This document shows positions 1 to 7,786 of a stretch of DNA of 36,567 bases, in pieces. Numbering within the stretch: the stretch's first letter is position 1; every line of letters begins with the position of its first letter. The stretch is from Phytohabitans maris. Lineage in GTDB: Bacteria > Actinomycetota > Actinomycetes > Mycobacteriales > Micromonosporaceae. The stretch spans positions 1 through 36,567 of the forward strand of contig NZ_JAVHUY010000073.1 of the NCBI RefSeq assembly GCF_031085175.1, in the 5' to 3' direction. Below the pieces are notes generated by a model. It saw only the letters and a program-made list of their open reading frames with translations, had not been told where the DNA came from and made no database searches. The position numbers were made by a program, and so were the translations under genes.

Positions 1-867
1 GAGGCCGAGAGCATCTTCATCATGCGTGAGGTGGTCGCTGAGTTGGAGCGGCCGGTGTTGTTGTTTTCGGGTGGTAAAGACTCGATCGTGATGCTGCGGT
101 TGGCGGAGAAGGCGTTCGCGCCGGCGCGGGTTCCGTTTCCGGTGATGCATGTGGATACCGGTCACAATTTTCCGGAGGTGATCGCGTTCCGGGATGCGCG
201 GGTGGCTGGGTTGGGCTTGCAGTTGGTGGTGGCCAGCGTCCCGGAGGCCCTGGAGGCGGGGTTGGTGCGGGAGTCGGGGGATGGTTCGCGTAACCGGATC
301 CAGACGCCGGTGTTGCTGGCGGCGGTGGAAAAGTACCGGTTTGATGCGTTGTTTGGTGGGGCGCGGCGGGACGAGGAGAAGGCTCGGGCCAAGGAGCGGG
401 TGTTCTCGTTCCGGGATGATTTCGGGCAGTGGGATCCGAAGAACCAGCGGCCGGAGTTGTGGTCGTTGTACAACGGTCGGCACCATCCGGGTGAGTCGAT
501 CCGGGTGTTCCCGTTGTCGAACTGGACCGAGTTGGACGTGTGGCACTACATCGCCGCCGAGGGGTTGGCGTTGCCGGAGATCTACTACGCGCATGAGCGT
601 GAGGTGGTGGATCGGGCCGGGATGTTGTACGCGGTCAACGAGTTCTTGGCGGCCCGCCCCGGCGAGATCGTGTTCACCGAGACGGTCCGGTACCGCACGG
701 TCGGTGACGCCTCCTGCACGGCGGCGGTCCGTTCGCGGGCGGACACGGTGGCCGCGGTGATCGAGGAGGTCGCCGCCACGCGGATCACCGAACGCGGCGC
801 GACCCGCGGCGACGACCGGGTCAGCGAGGCGGCGATGGAAGACCGTAAGCGGGAAGGCTACTTCTGA
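1..867 (+). CDS. cysD: Sulfate adenylyltransferase subunit 2 (CysD), 5' end outside the window
   Basis: CysD is the catalytic ATP-sulfurylase subunit; with the GTPase CysN it makes adenosine 5'-phosphosulfate from ATP and sulfate in the cytoplasm. The reading frame is open from the first base and reads EAESIFIMREVVAELERPVL, so the ATG at 22 is internal and roughly the first 10-20 residues are missing. The PP-loop of the adenylyl-transferring family, SGGKDS, is at about residues 23-28 of the visible part. The family signatures GARRDEEKARAKERVFSFRD and, near the end, MEDRKREGYF are present. The stop overlaps the cysN start by one base (TGATG), which indicates translational coupling. Nothing looks damaged. 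Identification rests on these signatures and on the cysN neighbour. Confidence 0.96.
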   Translation, partial: EAESIFIMREVVAELERPVLLFSGGKDSIVMLRLAEKAFAPARVPFPVMHVDTGHNFPEVIAFRDARVAGLGLQLVVASVPEALEAGLVRESGDGSRNRIQTPVLLAAVEKYRFDALFGGARRDEEKARAKERVFSFRDDFGQWDPKNQRPELWSLYNGRHHPGESIRVFPLSNWTELDVWHYIAAEGLALPEIYYAHEREVVDRAGMLYAVNEFLAARPGEIVFTETVRYRTVGDASCTAAVRSRADTVAAVIEEVAATRITERGATRGDDRVSEAAMEDRKREGYF

Positions 868-2150
868 TGAGCGTGCCCGTGCTGGAGACCCGCACGATGG
901 ACCTGCTGCGGTTCGCGACCGCCGGTAGCGTCGATGACGGCAAGTCGACGTTGATCGGTCGGCTGCTGTACGACACCAAGTCGCTGTTCACCGACCAGTT
1001 GGAGGCGGTCGAGGCGGTCAGCGCCGCCCGCGGGGACGAGTACACCAACCTGGCCCTGCTCACCGACGGGCTCCGCGCCGAACGCGAACAGGGCATCACC
1101 ATCGACGTGGCCTACCGCTACTTCGCCACCCCGCGGCGCAAGTTCATCATCGCCGACACCCCCGGCCACATCCAGTACACCCGCAACATGGTCACCGGCG
1201 CCTCCACCGCCGACCTGGCCCTGATCCTGGTCGACGCCCGTAAAGGCCTGGTCGAACAATCCCGCCGGCACGCGTTCCTGTGCTCGCTGCTACGCGTGCC
1301 CCACCTCGTGCTGTGCGTCAACAAAATGGACCTGGTCGACTGGTCCCAACAGGTCTACGAACGCATCGCCGACGAGTTCACCTCCTTCGCCGCCAAACTC
1401 GAAGCCCCCGACCTGACCGTCATCCCCATCTCCGCCCTACACGGCGACAACATCGTCACCCGCTCCGAGCACAGCCCCTGGTACGAAGGCCCCTCCCTGC
1501 TACACCACCTCGAACACGTCCACATCGCCTCCGACCGCAACCTGGTCGACGTCCGCTTCCCCGTCCAATACGTCATCCGCCCCCAATCCACCACCATCAC
1601 CGACTACCGCGGCTACGCCGGCCAGGTCGCCTCCGGCGTCCTCAAACCCGGCGACGAGATCATGGTCCTACCCTCCGGCTTCACCAGCCGCATCACCAGC
1701 ATCGACACCGCCGACGGCCCCGTCACCGAGGCCTACCCACCCATGTCCGTCACCATCCGCCTCCAAGACGAAATCGACATCTCCCGCGGCGACCTCATCT
1801 GCCGCCCCCACAACGCCCCCACCACCACCCAAGACATCGACGCCATGATCTGCTGGATGGACGAAACCCGCCCCCTCACCGTCGGCGGCAAATACACCGT
1901 CAAACACACCACCCGCACCGCCCGCGCCATCATCCGCAGCCTCCAGTACCGCCTCGACGTCAACACCCTCCACCGCGACGAAACCGCCACCCAACTCGGC
2001 CTCAACGAAATCGGCCGCATCCGCCTACGCACCACCATCCCCCTACTCGCCGACCCATACCGCCGCAACCGCACCACCGGCGGCCTCATCCTCATCGACG
2101 AAACCACCAACCGCACCGCCGCCGCCGCCATGATCACCGAAACCACCTAA
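867..2150 (+). CDS. cysN: Sulfate adenylyltransferase subunit 1, GTPase (CysN)
   Basis: CysN couples GTP hydrolysis to sulfate adenylylation by CysD. The 427-residue protein carries the translation-factor-type GTPase motifs in order: G1 GSVDDGKST at residues 20-28, G3 DTPGH at about 97-101 and G4 NKMD at about 152-155. A beta-barrel region like elongation factor domain II follows (around VIRPQSTTITDYRGYAGQVASG split over two strands). There is no C-terminal APS-kinase (CysC) extension, so this is the stand-alone form. The ATG shares its A with the cysD stop. Codon use becomes strongly C-ending in the second half, but motifs and length are normal. No gene follows on this strand, so the operon probably ends here. 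Confidence 0.96.
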   Translation: MSVPVLETRTMDLLRFATAGSVDDGKSTLIGRLLYDTKSLFTDQLEAVEAVSAARGDEYTNLALLTDGLRAEREQGITIDVAYRYFATPRRKFIIADTPGHIQYTRNMVTGASTADLALILVDARKGLVEQSRRHAFLCSLLRVPHLVLCVNKMDLVDWSQQVYERIADEFTSFAAKLEAPDLTVIPISALHGDNIVTRSEHSPWYEGPSLLHHLEHVHIASDRNLVDVRFPVQYVIRPQSTTITDYRGYAGQVASGVLKPGDEIMVLPSGFTSRITSIDTADGPVTEAYPPMSVTIRLQDEIDISRGDLICRPHNAPTTTQDIDAMICWMDETRPLTVGGKYTVKHTTRTARAIIRSLQYRLDVNTLHRDETATQLGLNEIGRIRLRTTIPLLADPYRRNRTTGGLILIDETTNRTAAAAMITETT

Positions 2151-2270
2151 CCCCCACACCACAACCCCGCAGCCGCACCCCATCCGACAGCCCTACCAGC
2201 GGCGATCAGCCGAACGGCCCCCTCCGACAGCGACCGCCGGTCGTCAATCCAGAAAGCTCTCAACCTGCAC

Positions 2271-2318
2271 GCACAAACAGGGCAACTCCAGAGCCGCTTC
2301 AGACAACCACCCGGCCGG
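2271..2318. repeat. 48-bp direct repeat, copy 1
   Basis: The stretch starts GCACAAACAGGGCAACTCC and ends ACCACCCGGCCGG. It matches 2388-2435 at 46 of 48 positions with a spacing of 117 bases. The copies lie in the convergent gap, so they may be a dispersed intergenic element or act in transcript termination; neither role is shown by the sequence. Confidence 0.8.
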
Positions 2319-2387
2319 CCCGGCGACCCGTCACTCGGGCCGGCGACAGCGAGCCGGAACCAGCGGCCCCGAAGGCCTCCTGTGGGC

Positions 2388-2435
2388 GCACAAACGGGGC
2401 AGCTCCAGAGCCGCTTCAGACAACCACCCGGCCGG
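2388..2435. repeat. 48-bp direct repeat, copy 2
   Basis: Second copy of the element at 2271-2318, differing by A to G changes at the ninth and fifteenth positions. The flanks of the two copies are not similar beyond the GC-rich end. Confidence 0.8.
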
Positions 2436-2640
2436 GCCGCGCTCGAAGACCGGCCACGGTCGTGTCGGGCCGCCGCGGGGAGGGTGGCGGCGGCGAGCGT
2501 GGGCTCGGCGGGTGGCGTCCGCGGTGGGTGGTGTGGAGGGGTTGGCTTGTGAAACGCGGAGGGTGAGGCCGCGGGAGCAACGGTCTGGACCACGGCGGGC
2601 GTCGCGGTAGCTCGGATCTTTGTCTTGGAAATGGGGTCGG

Positions 2641-3447
2641 CTAGGGTGCGTCGGCGTAGAAGGTGCTGGCCATGCCGCCGTCGACGGCGATGGTCTGGCC
2701 GGTGACGTAGGAGGCGGCGTCGCTGGCGAGAAAGACCACGGCGCCGGCGACCTCCTCGGGGCGGCCCCAGCGGCCCAGGGCGGTGCGGCGCCGGAGCCAC
2801 GCCGTCCACTGTGGATCGTCGGCGAGCACGGCGTTGGTCTCGGTGGCGAACGTGCCGGGCGCGACCGTGTTTACGGTGATCGCGTGCCGGCCCAGCTCGA
2901 CGGCGAGTGCCCTCGACATGCCGTCGAGGCCGGCCTTGGCCGTGCTGTACGCGGCGTCGCCGGAGCGGCCGAGCTGGCCGAGCACCGAGGAGACGTTGAC
3001 GATCCGCCCGCCGGCCCGGCGGGCGATCAGGTCGCGCGCGACGAGGCGGCTGAGGCGGAATGCCGCGACCACGTCGACCTGCAGCAACCGGGTCAGGTCG
3101 TCGGGTGTCAGCTCGTCGAGGCCGCGGCGGTCGCGCTGGCCCACGTTGTTGACCAGGACGTCGATCCCCGAGCCCGCGCCGCTCACCGAGGCCAGTGCCT
3201 GCCCGGCGGCCTCCGCCTCGGTCACGTCGAAGACGAGCGGGGCGGCCGACCAGCCCTGGCCGCGCAGGTCGGCCACGGCGGCCGCCGACGCGGCCGCGCC
3301 GCGGCCGTTGACCAGGACGTGGGCTCCGGCCTGGGCCAGGCCGCGCGCGATCTCCAGCCCGAGCCCGCGCGCCGCACCGGTGACAAGGGCGGTCCGGCCG
3401 GTCAGCGAGAACGACCCGCTCGCGGCGACCGTGGGCATGCTCGGCAT
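2641..3447 (-). CDS. SDR family oxidoreductase
   Basis: A 268-residue classical short-chain dehydrogenase/reductase. The Rossmann nucleotide-binding motif TGAARGLG is at residues 23-30, the NNVG structural motif at 100-103, and the catalytic Ser-Tyr-Lys set at Ser153/154, Tyr167 and Lys171 (YSTAK). The C terminus carries the usual YVTGQTIAVDGG substrate-loop and end motif. The TGAARGLG form and overall sequence resemble gluconate 5-dehydrogenase/3-oxoacyl-ACP reductase-like members, but the substrate cannot be read from sequence. It is divergent from a TetR-family gene 38 bases away with a palindrome between them, so it is probably the target of that repressor. The ATG at 3447 is the first start; a second Met three codons in is also possible. 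Confidence 0.9.
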   Translation of the reverse strand: MPSMPTVAASGSFSLTGRTALVTGAARGLGLEIARGLAQAGAHVLVNGRGAAASAAAVADLRGQGWSAAPLVFDVTEAEAAGQALASVSGAGSGIDVLVNNVGQRDRRGLDELTPDDLTRLLQVDVVAAFRLSRLVARDLIARRAGGRIVNVSSVLGQLGRSGDAAYSTAKAGLDGMSRALAVELGRHAITVNTVAPGTFATETNAVLADDPQWTAWLRRRTALGRWGRPEEVAGAVVFLASDAASYVTGQTIAVDGGMASTFYADAP

Positions 3448-3464
3448 CGGACTTCCCGCCTCGC

Positions 3465-3486
3465 TACTGAACCGACTGTTTCAGTA
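3465..3486. promoter_or_regulatory. Palindromic candidate TetR operator
   Basis: Outer arms TACTGAA (3465-3471) and TTCAGTA (3480-3486) are a perfect inverted repeat around an 8-base centre; 8 of 11 position pairs across the 22-bp site match. It lies between the divergent SDR and TetR genes and its last base is the A of the TetR ATG, so a bound repressor would cover both start regions. Confidence 0.65.
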
Positions 3487-4100
3487 TGCTGAGCGCCGTG
3501 CCATCCCGCAACACCCCACCGCCGGCCGCCCCCACCGACGCGGGCTCGCCCCGGCGGGCCGAGCTGCTGGCGTCGGCGTACGCGTACGCCATCGAGCACG
3601 GGCTGGCCGACCTTTCGCTACGGCCGCTGGCCGCCGCCACCGGGACGAGCCCGCGGGTGCTGCTGTACCTGTTCGGGTCCAAGGACGGCCTCGTGCGCGA
3701 GATCCTCGCCCGCGGCCGCCAAGAGCAGCTCGCCTTCGTCCACCGGCTCGCCGCCGAACCCGTCGAGCCGAGCGCGGACCGGTACCCGCACGTGGTGGAC
3801 CGGCTCTGGCAATGGGCGAGCGCACCGCGGCGGCGGGGGCTGATCCGGCTCTTCTTCGAGGCGTACACCCGCTCGGTCGCACCCGAGCCGGGCCCCTGGC
3901 GGGGCTACGCCGAACAGTCCATTCAGGACATCGTCGACGTCCTCGTCGCCGCGCAGCCGGACGTGCCGCCGGAACGGGCCGTCGCGCGGGCCACCCAGAC
4001 CCTCGCCCTGCTGCGCGGCCTCCTGCTCCACCTCCTCGCCCGGGGTGACCGGCAGCAGCTCGGCCGGCTCCTACGCGACGCCGTCCGCGCCGGGCTCTGA
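3486..4100 (+). CDS. TetR/AcrR family transcriptional regulator
   Basis: A 204-residue regulator with an N-terminal TetR DNA-binding domain. The helix-turn-helix lies at about residues 42-63 (LSLRPLAAATGTSPRVLLYLF), followed by the typical GSKDGLVREIL segment, and then an all-helical ligand-binding part of about 130 residues. The ligand is unknown. It is divergent from the SDR gene and the palindrome at 3465-3486 is the likely shared operator, giving autoregulation plus SDR repression. The ATG at 3486 overlaps that palindrome and has no clear Shine-Dalgarno, so the message may be leaderless there; GTG at 3498 is an alternative start. Its last 30 bases overlap the convergent NACHT gene. Confidence 0.9.
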   Translation: MLSAVPSRNTPPPAAPTDAGSPRRAELLASAYAYAIEHGLADLSLRPLAAATGTSPRVLLYLFGSKDGLVREILARGRQEQLAFVHRLAAEPVEPSADRYPHVVDRLWQWASAPRRRGLIRLFFEAYTRSVAPEPGPWRGYAEQSIQDIVDVLVAAQPDVPPERAVARATQTLALLRGLLLHLLARGDRQQLGRLLRDAVRAGL

Positions 4101-6482
4101 CCGCGGCGGCCCGGTCTTCGGCGCCCTCGCCGAACGGTGGGTCCGGGCGAGGTGGTCCTGCAGCCGGGCGTGGCGGAACTGGTAGACGGAGCCGACGACG
4201 CGCAGCACGTTGCGCTGGTGGGCGTCCTCGAGGAAGTGCATGCCGCGGGCCGGTCCGTCGCCGCGGGCACGGAGCTGGAGGAAGAGCAGCGTGCCGCGCC
4301 ACGTGCTGGAGACGGTGAGCGCCGCGGCGACCGTGGTGGCGATACCGACCGCGACGCCAGTGACGACGCCGACGGGGATCGCGACGCGCGGCGGGTCGTG
4401 CCGGGCCATCGCCATCGCGTCGGTGACGCCGGCCGCGACGCCCACCGCGAGGCCGAAGACCAGGCCGGCGGTGACGCTGCGCCGCCGGTCCTGGCGCCAG
4501 GCGGAGATCGGGTCGAGCGGCGCGGCCACGTCCAGGGAGGCGGCGGAGAAGCCGTCGACGAGGCCGAACGCGAGCAGGAACGTCACGCCGATGACCAGGC
4601 CGATGACGAGCCCGGCCGGCGCGCCGTAGCCGAGCCCGACCGGCACGCCGGTGGCCAGCCCGATCGGGATACCGGTGGCGAGGCCGGCGGGCAGCCCCTG
4701 GGTGAAGCCGGCGCGCAGGGTGCCGGCCGCCCCGGCCTGCGGGGGCAGGGCCGAGCCGCTGCGCTGCAGGCCGGTCTGCGAGGCGAGCCCGGTGGCGGTG
4801 CCGGCGGCCGCCGCGGCGGCGAGCGCGATGACCAGGCCCGGCGCGCCGACCGTGGGACCGAGGGTCAGCGACGCGGCGAGCCAGACCGCGATGCCGGAGA
4901 CCAGCGCCATCGCCGGGTTGAACCGGGCGCCGGCCGGGCCGGTGAGGCCGCCGACCGGCGACTCCCGGCGCTCCACCGCCAGCCCGATCGCGAACCCGAT
5001 CACCAGGCCCACGATCGCGGCCGGCCCGGCGTCGATGGTGTCGCGGTCGCCGAAGTCCTCGGTGAGCCCGCCGATCACGGCCGCCGTCGCCGCGGCGGTG
5101 AGCGCGCCGAGCAGGGTGGTGGCGGCGACCCGTACGGCGGCGGACGCCCAGCGGTGCATCCGCCACCAGGCCAGCTCCCGCGTGCCCTCCCGGTCCATCG
5201 CGGTGGCCAGGAAACCCAGCCAGCGGCGGGCGTGCGCCAGGTCGTACCGGCCGGGTGGCTGGCCGGGGCGCTCCCGGTACGCGGCGGGCAGCACCCGGTC
5301 GAGCAGGTGGTCCTCGACCTCGGCCGGGCTCGCGAACCGGTCGGGGGCGAGCAGCTCGTCGAGCTCGTCCGGGTCCGGGAACGTGTCCCGGGCCAGGCTC
5401 ACCGTCAGCGGCGAGGCGAGCGCCTGGGCCAGCGGGCTGCCCGGCGCCGCGCGCAGCCGGTCGACGAGCCGCCGCCACTGCGGTGAGGGCTCGGCGACGT
5501 GCAGCCGGGCGAGGTAGTCGGCGGCGACCCGCGGCGGTACCGGGCGAAGTGCGAGCGCCGCCGCGCCGCGCAGGCTGGCGCGGCGGACCGCCTCCGCGTA
5601 CTCCTCGGTGCGGCTGAACAGCACCACCCGGGAGGTGGCCCGCTCGCTGAGCACCTCCAGCGCGACCGGCCGGAACGCCGCCGCCAGCTCGTCGAAGCCG
5701 TCGAGGAACAGCGCCACCCGCCGCTCCCGGACCAGCCGCCGGGCCACGTCCGGGCCGTACTTGGGGGCGCGCAGGAACCGGAAGTCGCTGGCCAGCCGCT
5801 CGGCGACCCAGTCTTCCAGGCTCTGCCGCCGCGGGTCCCAGGTCTGCGCGGTCAGCAGTACCGGCACGGGCACCTGGGCGCGCTCGCCAGCGGCCACGCC
5901 ACGGCGATGCTCCAGCGCCTCCAGCACGGTCAGGATCGCCGCCCCGGACTTGCCGGCACCCGGCCCGCCGAGGACCACCATCCGGCCGGAGCTGAGCCCC
6001 GCGTACACCGCGAACAGCTCGGGCAGGCCGCCGGAGCGCACGGTGGCGGCGGTCGCCGCCGCGGTCCCGGGCAGCGGCGGGAACCGTCCGTGCGCCAGCC
6101 CGCCGGCCTGACCGACCGCGTCGTCGACCCGCCCGCTCAGCGGCCGCGACCACGCCCACCGGACCGGGATCGGGCCGCGCAGCCGCCGGTCGGCCAGGGC
6201 CGGCTCCCACTGCCGCGACACCGCCTCGGCCAGGTCGTCGGCGGCCTCCGCCAGCGCCGCGGACGGGTCCAGCCCGCGCCAGTGCCGGCGCCGCCACAGC
6301 GACGTCGCGGCCGCGGTGACCAGCCCGGTCAACAACGTGGACGCCACCGAGACGACGGCGGCGACCACCTGCGGGTCGCCGCCGGCCACCATCACCACGA
6401 CAACGGCGGCGGCGCCCAGGACGAGCGCCAGGAATGCGAGCCCGGCCAGCGGCCACGGTCGCAGGCGTTCCGAGCCCGGCAT
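4071..6482 (-). CDS. Membrane-anchored NACHT-type STAND NTPase
   Basis: An 803-residue protein. Two hydrophobic segments at about residues 12-33 and 38-62 anchor the N terminus. The NTPase core has Walker A GGPGAGKS at 172-179 and Walker B VALFLDGFDEL at 257-267, the latter with the DGFDE form typical of NACHT proteins, then a sensor-like SRTEEY. From about residue 430 to 720 there is a long run of Gly/Ala/Val-rich hydrophobic helices (at least seven). The end reads RNVLRVVGSVYQFRHARLQD, a pattern known from actinobacterial NACHT proteins. Some bacterial NACHT proteins act in phage defence; this one has no effector domain I can name, so its role is open. Tail-to-tail overlap with the TetR gene is 30 bases. 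The ATG at 6482 is the first plausible start and precedes the membrane segment. Confidence 0.85.
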   Translation of the reverse strand: MPGSERLRPWPLAGLAFLALVLGAAAVVVVMVAGGDPQVVAAVVSVASTLLTGLVTAAATSLWRRRHWRGLDPSAALAEAADDLAEAVSRQWEPALADRRLRGPIPVRWAWSRPLSGRVDDAVGQAGGLAHGRFPPLPGTAAATAATVRSGGLPELFAVYAGLSSGRMVVLGGPGAGKSGAAILTVLEALEHRRGVAAGERAQVPVPVLLTAQTWDPRRQSLEDWVAERLASDFRFLRAPKYGPDVARRLVRERRVALFLDGFDELAAAFRPVALEVLSERATSRVVLFSRTEEYAEAVRRASLRGAAALALRPVPPRVAADYLARLHVAEPSPQWRRLVDRLRAAPGSPLAQALASPLTVSLARDTFPDPDELDELLAPDRFASPAEVEDHLLDRVLPAAYRERPGQPPGRYDLAHARRWLGFLATAMDREGTRELAWWRMHRWASAAVRVAATTLLGALTAAATAAVIGGLTEDFGDRDTIDAGPAAIVGLVIGFAIGLAVERRESPVGGLTGPAGARFNPAMALVSGIAVWLAASLTLGPTVGAPGLVIALAAAAAAGTATGLASQTGLQRSGSALPPQAGAAGTLRAGFTQGLPAGLATGIPIGLATGVPVGLGYGAPAGLVIGLVIGVTFLLAFGLVDGFSAASLDVAAPLDPISAWRQDRRRSVTAGLVFGLAVGVAAGVTDAMAMARHDPPRVAIPVGVVTGVAVGIATTVAAALTVSSTWRGTLLFLQLRARGDGPARGMHFLEDAHQRNVLRVVGSVYQFRHARLQDHLARTHRSARAPKTGPPRSEPGADGVA

Positions 6483-6653
6483 GGCACGAAGTCTCGCAGC
6501 CCACCGCCTCGGTGCACCAGTCCACGATGGAGCGCGGGTCCGGGCTTCGACTCGCCGCGACCGTCAGCGACCCACGGGTGCTGCCGTCGCCGGCGAGGCG
6601 CATCGCGCGGTGCGGCTACCCTGACCCAAGCCGCTGGAGGGCGACCACGAGAC

Positions 6654-6660
6654 GGAGGAG
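6654..6660 (+). promoter_or_regulatory. Ribosome binding site of the Ddn-like gene
   Basis: GGAGGAG lies six bases before the ATG at 6667. It fixes the start of a short gene whose upstream region (6483-6666) is otherwise without a gene and must hold divergent promoters for this gene and the NACHT gene. Confidence 0.75.
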
Positions 6661-6666
6661 CCGCCG

Positions 6667-7044
6667 ATGCCGCTGCCGCGTTGGCTTGCCCAGATCAACA
6701 AGCGCGTCTTCAACCCGAGAGAGATCCGCCGAGGGGTTCGGCCCGTGTTGATCCACGTGGGGAGATCATCGGGCAGGATCTACCGGACGCCGTTGGACGC
6801 CCATCCTCTCCCCGATGGCTATCTGTTCATCCCGATGTACGGGCCGCGCGCTGACTGGGTCCGCAACGTGCTCCGCGCGGGGACGGCACGGCTGTCGATC
6901 GGCGGCGAGGAGATGCGGCTGGTATCCCCGCGGATGGTGCGCAAGAAGGACGTCTGGTCGCTGCTGCCCGAGGGCACCAGCGGCCCGAAGGGGGTCGCGG
7001 AAGAGGCCGAACTGCTGCGCATGGACCTACGTCCAGAGGGCTGA
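6667..7044 (+). CDS. Ddn-like (nitroreductase/deazaflavin-dependent oxidoreductase family) protein
   Basis: A 125-residue small beta-barrel protein of the family that includes the mycobacterial F420H2-dependent reductase Ddn. Visible family traits are an N-terminal amphipathic stretch (LAQINKRVFNPREIRR), the GRSSGRIYRTPLDAH block that contacts the cofactor phosphate in relatives, YLFIPMYGPRADWVRNV, and the GTARLSIGG strand. It is a little shorter than many members but looks complete. Family members use F420 or sometimes flavin or haem, so the cofactor is an inference. The start is supported by a strong ribosome binding site. Its 3' end overlaps the stop side of a broken regulator gene on the other strand. 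Confidence 0.82.
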   Translation: MPLPRWLAQINKRVFNPREIRRGVRPVLIHVGRSSGRIYRTPLDAHPLPDGYLFIPMYGPRADWVRNVLRAGTARLSIGGEEMRLVSPRMVRKKDVWSLLPEGTSGPKGVAEEAELLRMDLRPEG

Positions 7045-7242
7045 CCCCACCGAGCAGCCGGCGATGACCCGCGCGGTGAGCGCAGCACCACGGAACGGAA
7101 GGCCCGGGGCGGCGTGGCCGGCCAGCCGGTACAGCAGGTCACGCTCCGCGTCGGCCAGGCGCAGCGCCCGGGCCAGCGACTCGACCACCTGCGCCGAGGG
7201 CGCGGTCGCCCGCCCCTGCTCGAGCCGGGTCAGGTAGTCGGC
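7027..7242 (-). pseudogene. Remnant of an XRE-family regulator (helix-turn-helix/MmyB type)
   Basis: Read on the minus strand the segment gives DYLTRLEQGRATAPSAQ followed by VVESLARALRLADAERDLLYRLAGHAAP. This is the second half of the helix-turn-helix domain of actinobacterial XRE regulators that normally carry a C-terminal MmyB-like ligand domain. About 45 N-terminal residues (including the first recognition helices) and the whole ligand domain (about 180 residues) are missing. The frame stays open on both sides by chance into unrelated sequence, which makes it look like a 110-residue gene. The break at the N-terminal side coincides with the start of an SDR fragment on the other strand. Confidence 0.75.
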
Positions 7243-7399
7243 GGAGGTCTTCGACGCCAACGCCGTCTCGGTCGTCCGGGTCACGGAGGCGGCGCTGCCG
7301 CTGCTGAAGAAGTCCGCCAACCCGGTCGTCGTCAACGTCTCCAGCGCACTCTGCCCCACGGGTACCTTCCAGGAGGACGGCGGCGAGCTGGGCTGGTAG
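7238..7399 (+). pseudogene. Internal fragment of an SDR oxidoreductase
   Basis: The plus strand reads AEVFDANAVSVVRVTEAALP then LLKKSANPVVVNVSSAL, the central helix and the strand leading to the catalytic Ser of a classical SDR. A TAG lies directly before it (7235-7237). After NVSSAL the sequence no longer resembles an SDR and stops at 7397-7399. The first roughly 100 residues, the Tyr-Lys active site and the C terminus are all absent. XRE regulators are often encoded divergently from SDR genes in actinomycetes, so the two fragments are probably what is left of such a pair after a deletion removed the shared promoter and both 5' ends. Confidence 0.72.
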
Positions 7400-7443
7400 C
7401 GAGCGGGCTACGCCCGGCTGGTCATCCTCCGGCCGCTGACGGC

Positions 7444-7740
7444 TCAGACGTGCTGGACCACCTCGAACTCCAGCAGCGTGGCACCGGACGCGACCGGCTT
7501 GCCCCGGGCACCCCCGTGCGCCTCCCGGGCCGGGCCGCTGGACCACGCCTGGAACGCCTCTTCGCTCTCCCACTTGGTGTAGACGAAGTACCGGCTCTCG
7601 CCCGCGACCGGACGCAGCAGCTCGAACCCGAGGAACCCGGGCTGATGCTCCACCGCGTGCAGCCGGGCGGCGAACCGCCGTTCCAGCTCCGGGCCAGCGC
7701 CCTCGGGGACCTCGATCGCGTTGATCTTCACAACCGCCAT
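7444..7740 (-). CDS. mhuD: MhuD/IsdG-type haem-degrading monooxygenase
   Basis: A 98-residue antibiotic-biosynthesis-monooxygenase-fold protein that opens haem to release iron. From the chosen start the sequence begins MAVVKINAIEVPEGAGPELE, very close to my recollection of Mycobacterium tuberculosis MhuD. The key residues fall at the same numbers as in that enzyme: Asn7, Trp66 and the haem-ligating His75. The frame extends upstream to 7809, but family length, the N-terminal match and a GAGG motif before the ATG at 7740 favour the short start. No haem-uptake genes are visible nearby, so it looks like a stand-alone gene; the next gene upstream, 46 bases away on the same strand, is a YciO homologue and may be co-transcribed. 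Confidence 0.9.
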   Translation of the reverse strand: MAVVKINAIEVPEGAGPELERRFAARLHAVEHQPGFLGFELLRPVAGESRYFVYTKWESEEAFQAWSSGPAREAHGGARGKPVASGATLLEFEVVQHV

Positions 7741-7786
7741 GCACCTCACCGTAGCCGCACCCGGTCCGGCCCCCGCCGGCAAGTCG

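Larger units (their letters stand above)
2151..2640. other. Non-coding convergent region between cysN and the SDR gene
   Basis: About 490 bases separate the convergent ends of cysN and the SDR gene. I see no convincing gene in either direction. The only structure I can support is the 48-bp direct repeat listed separately; both transcripts must end here, but no hairpin followed by a T tract is evident. Confidence 0.6.

Noticed and set aside
3481-6603. 1040-codon minus-strand frame across the NACHT gene.
   Set aside because: Arg/Gly/Ala-rich shadow of the real frame; the NACHT frame has intact Walker motifs and membrane helices.
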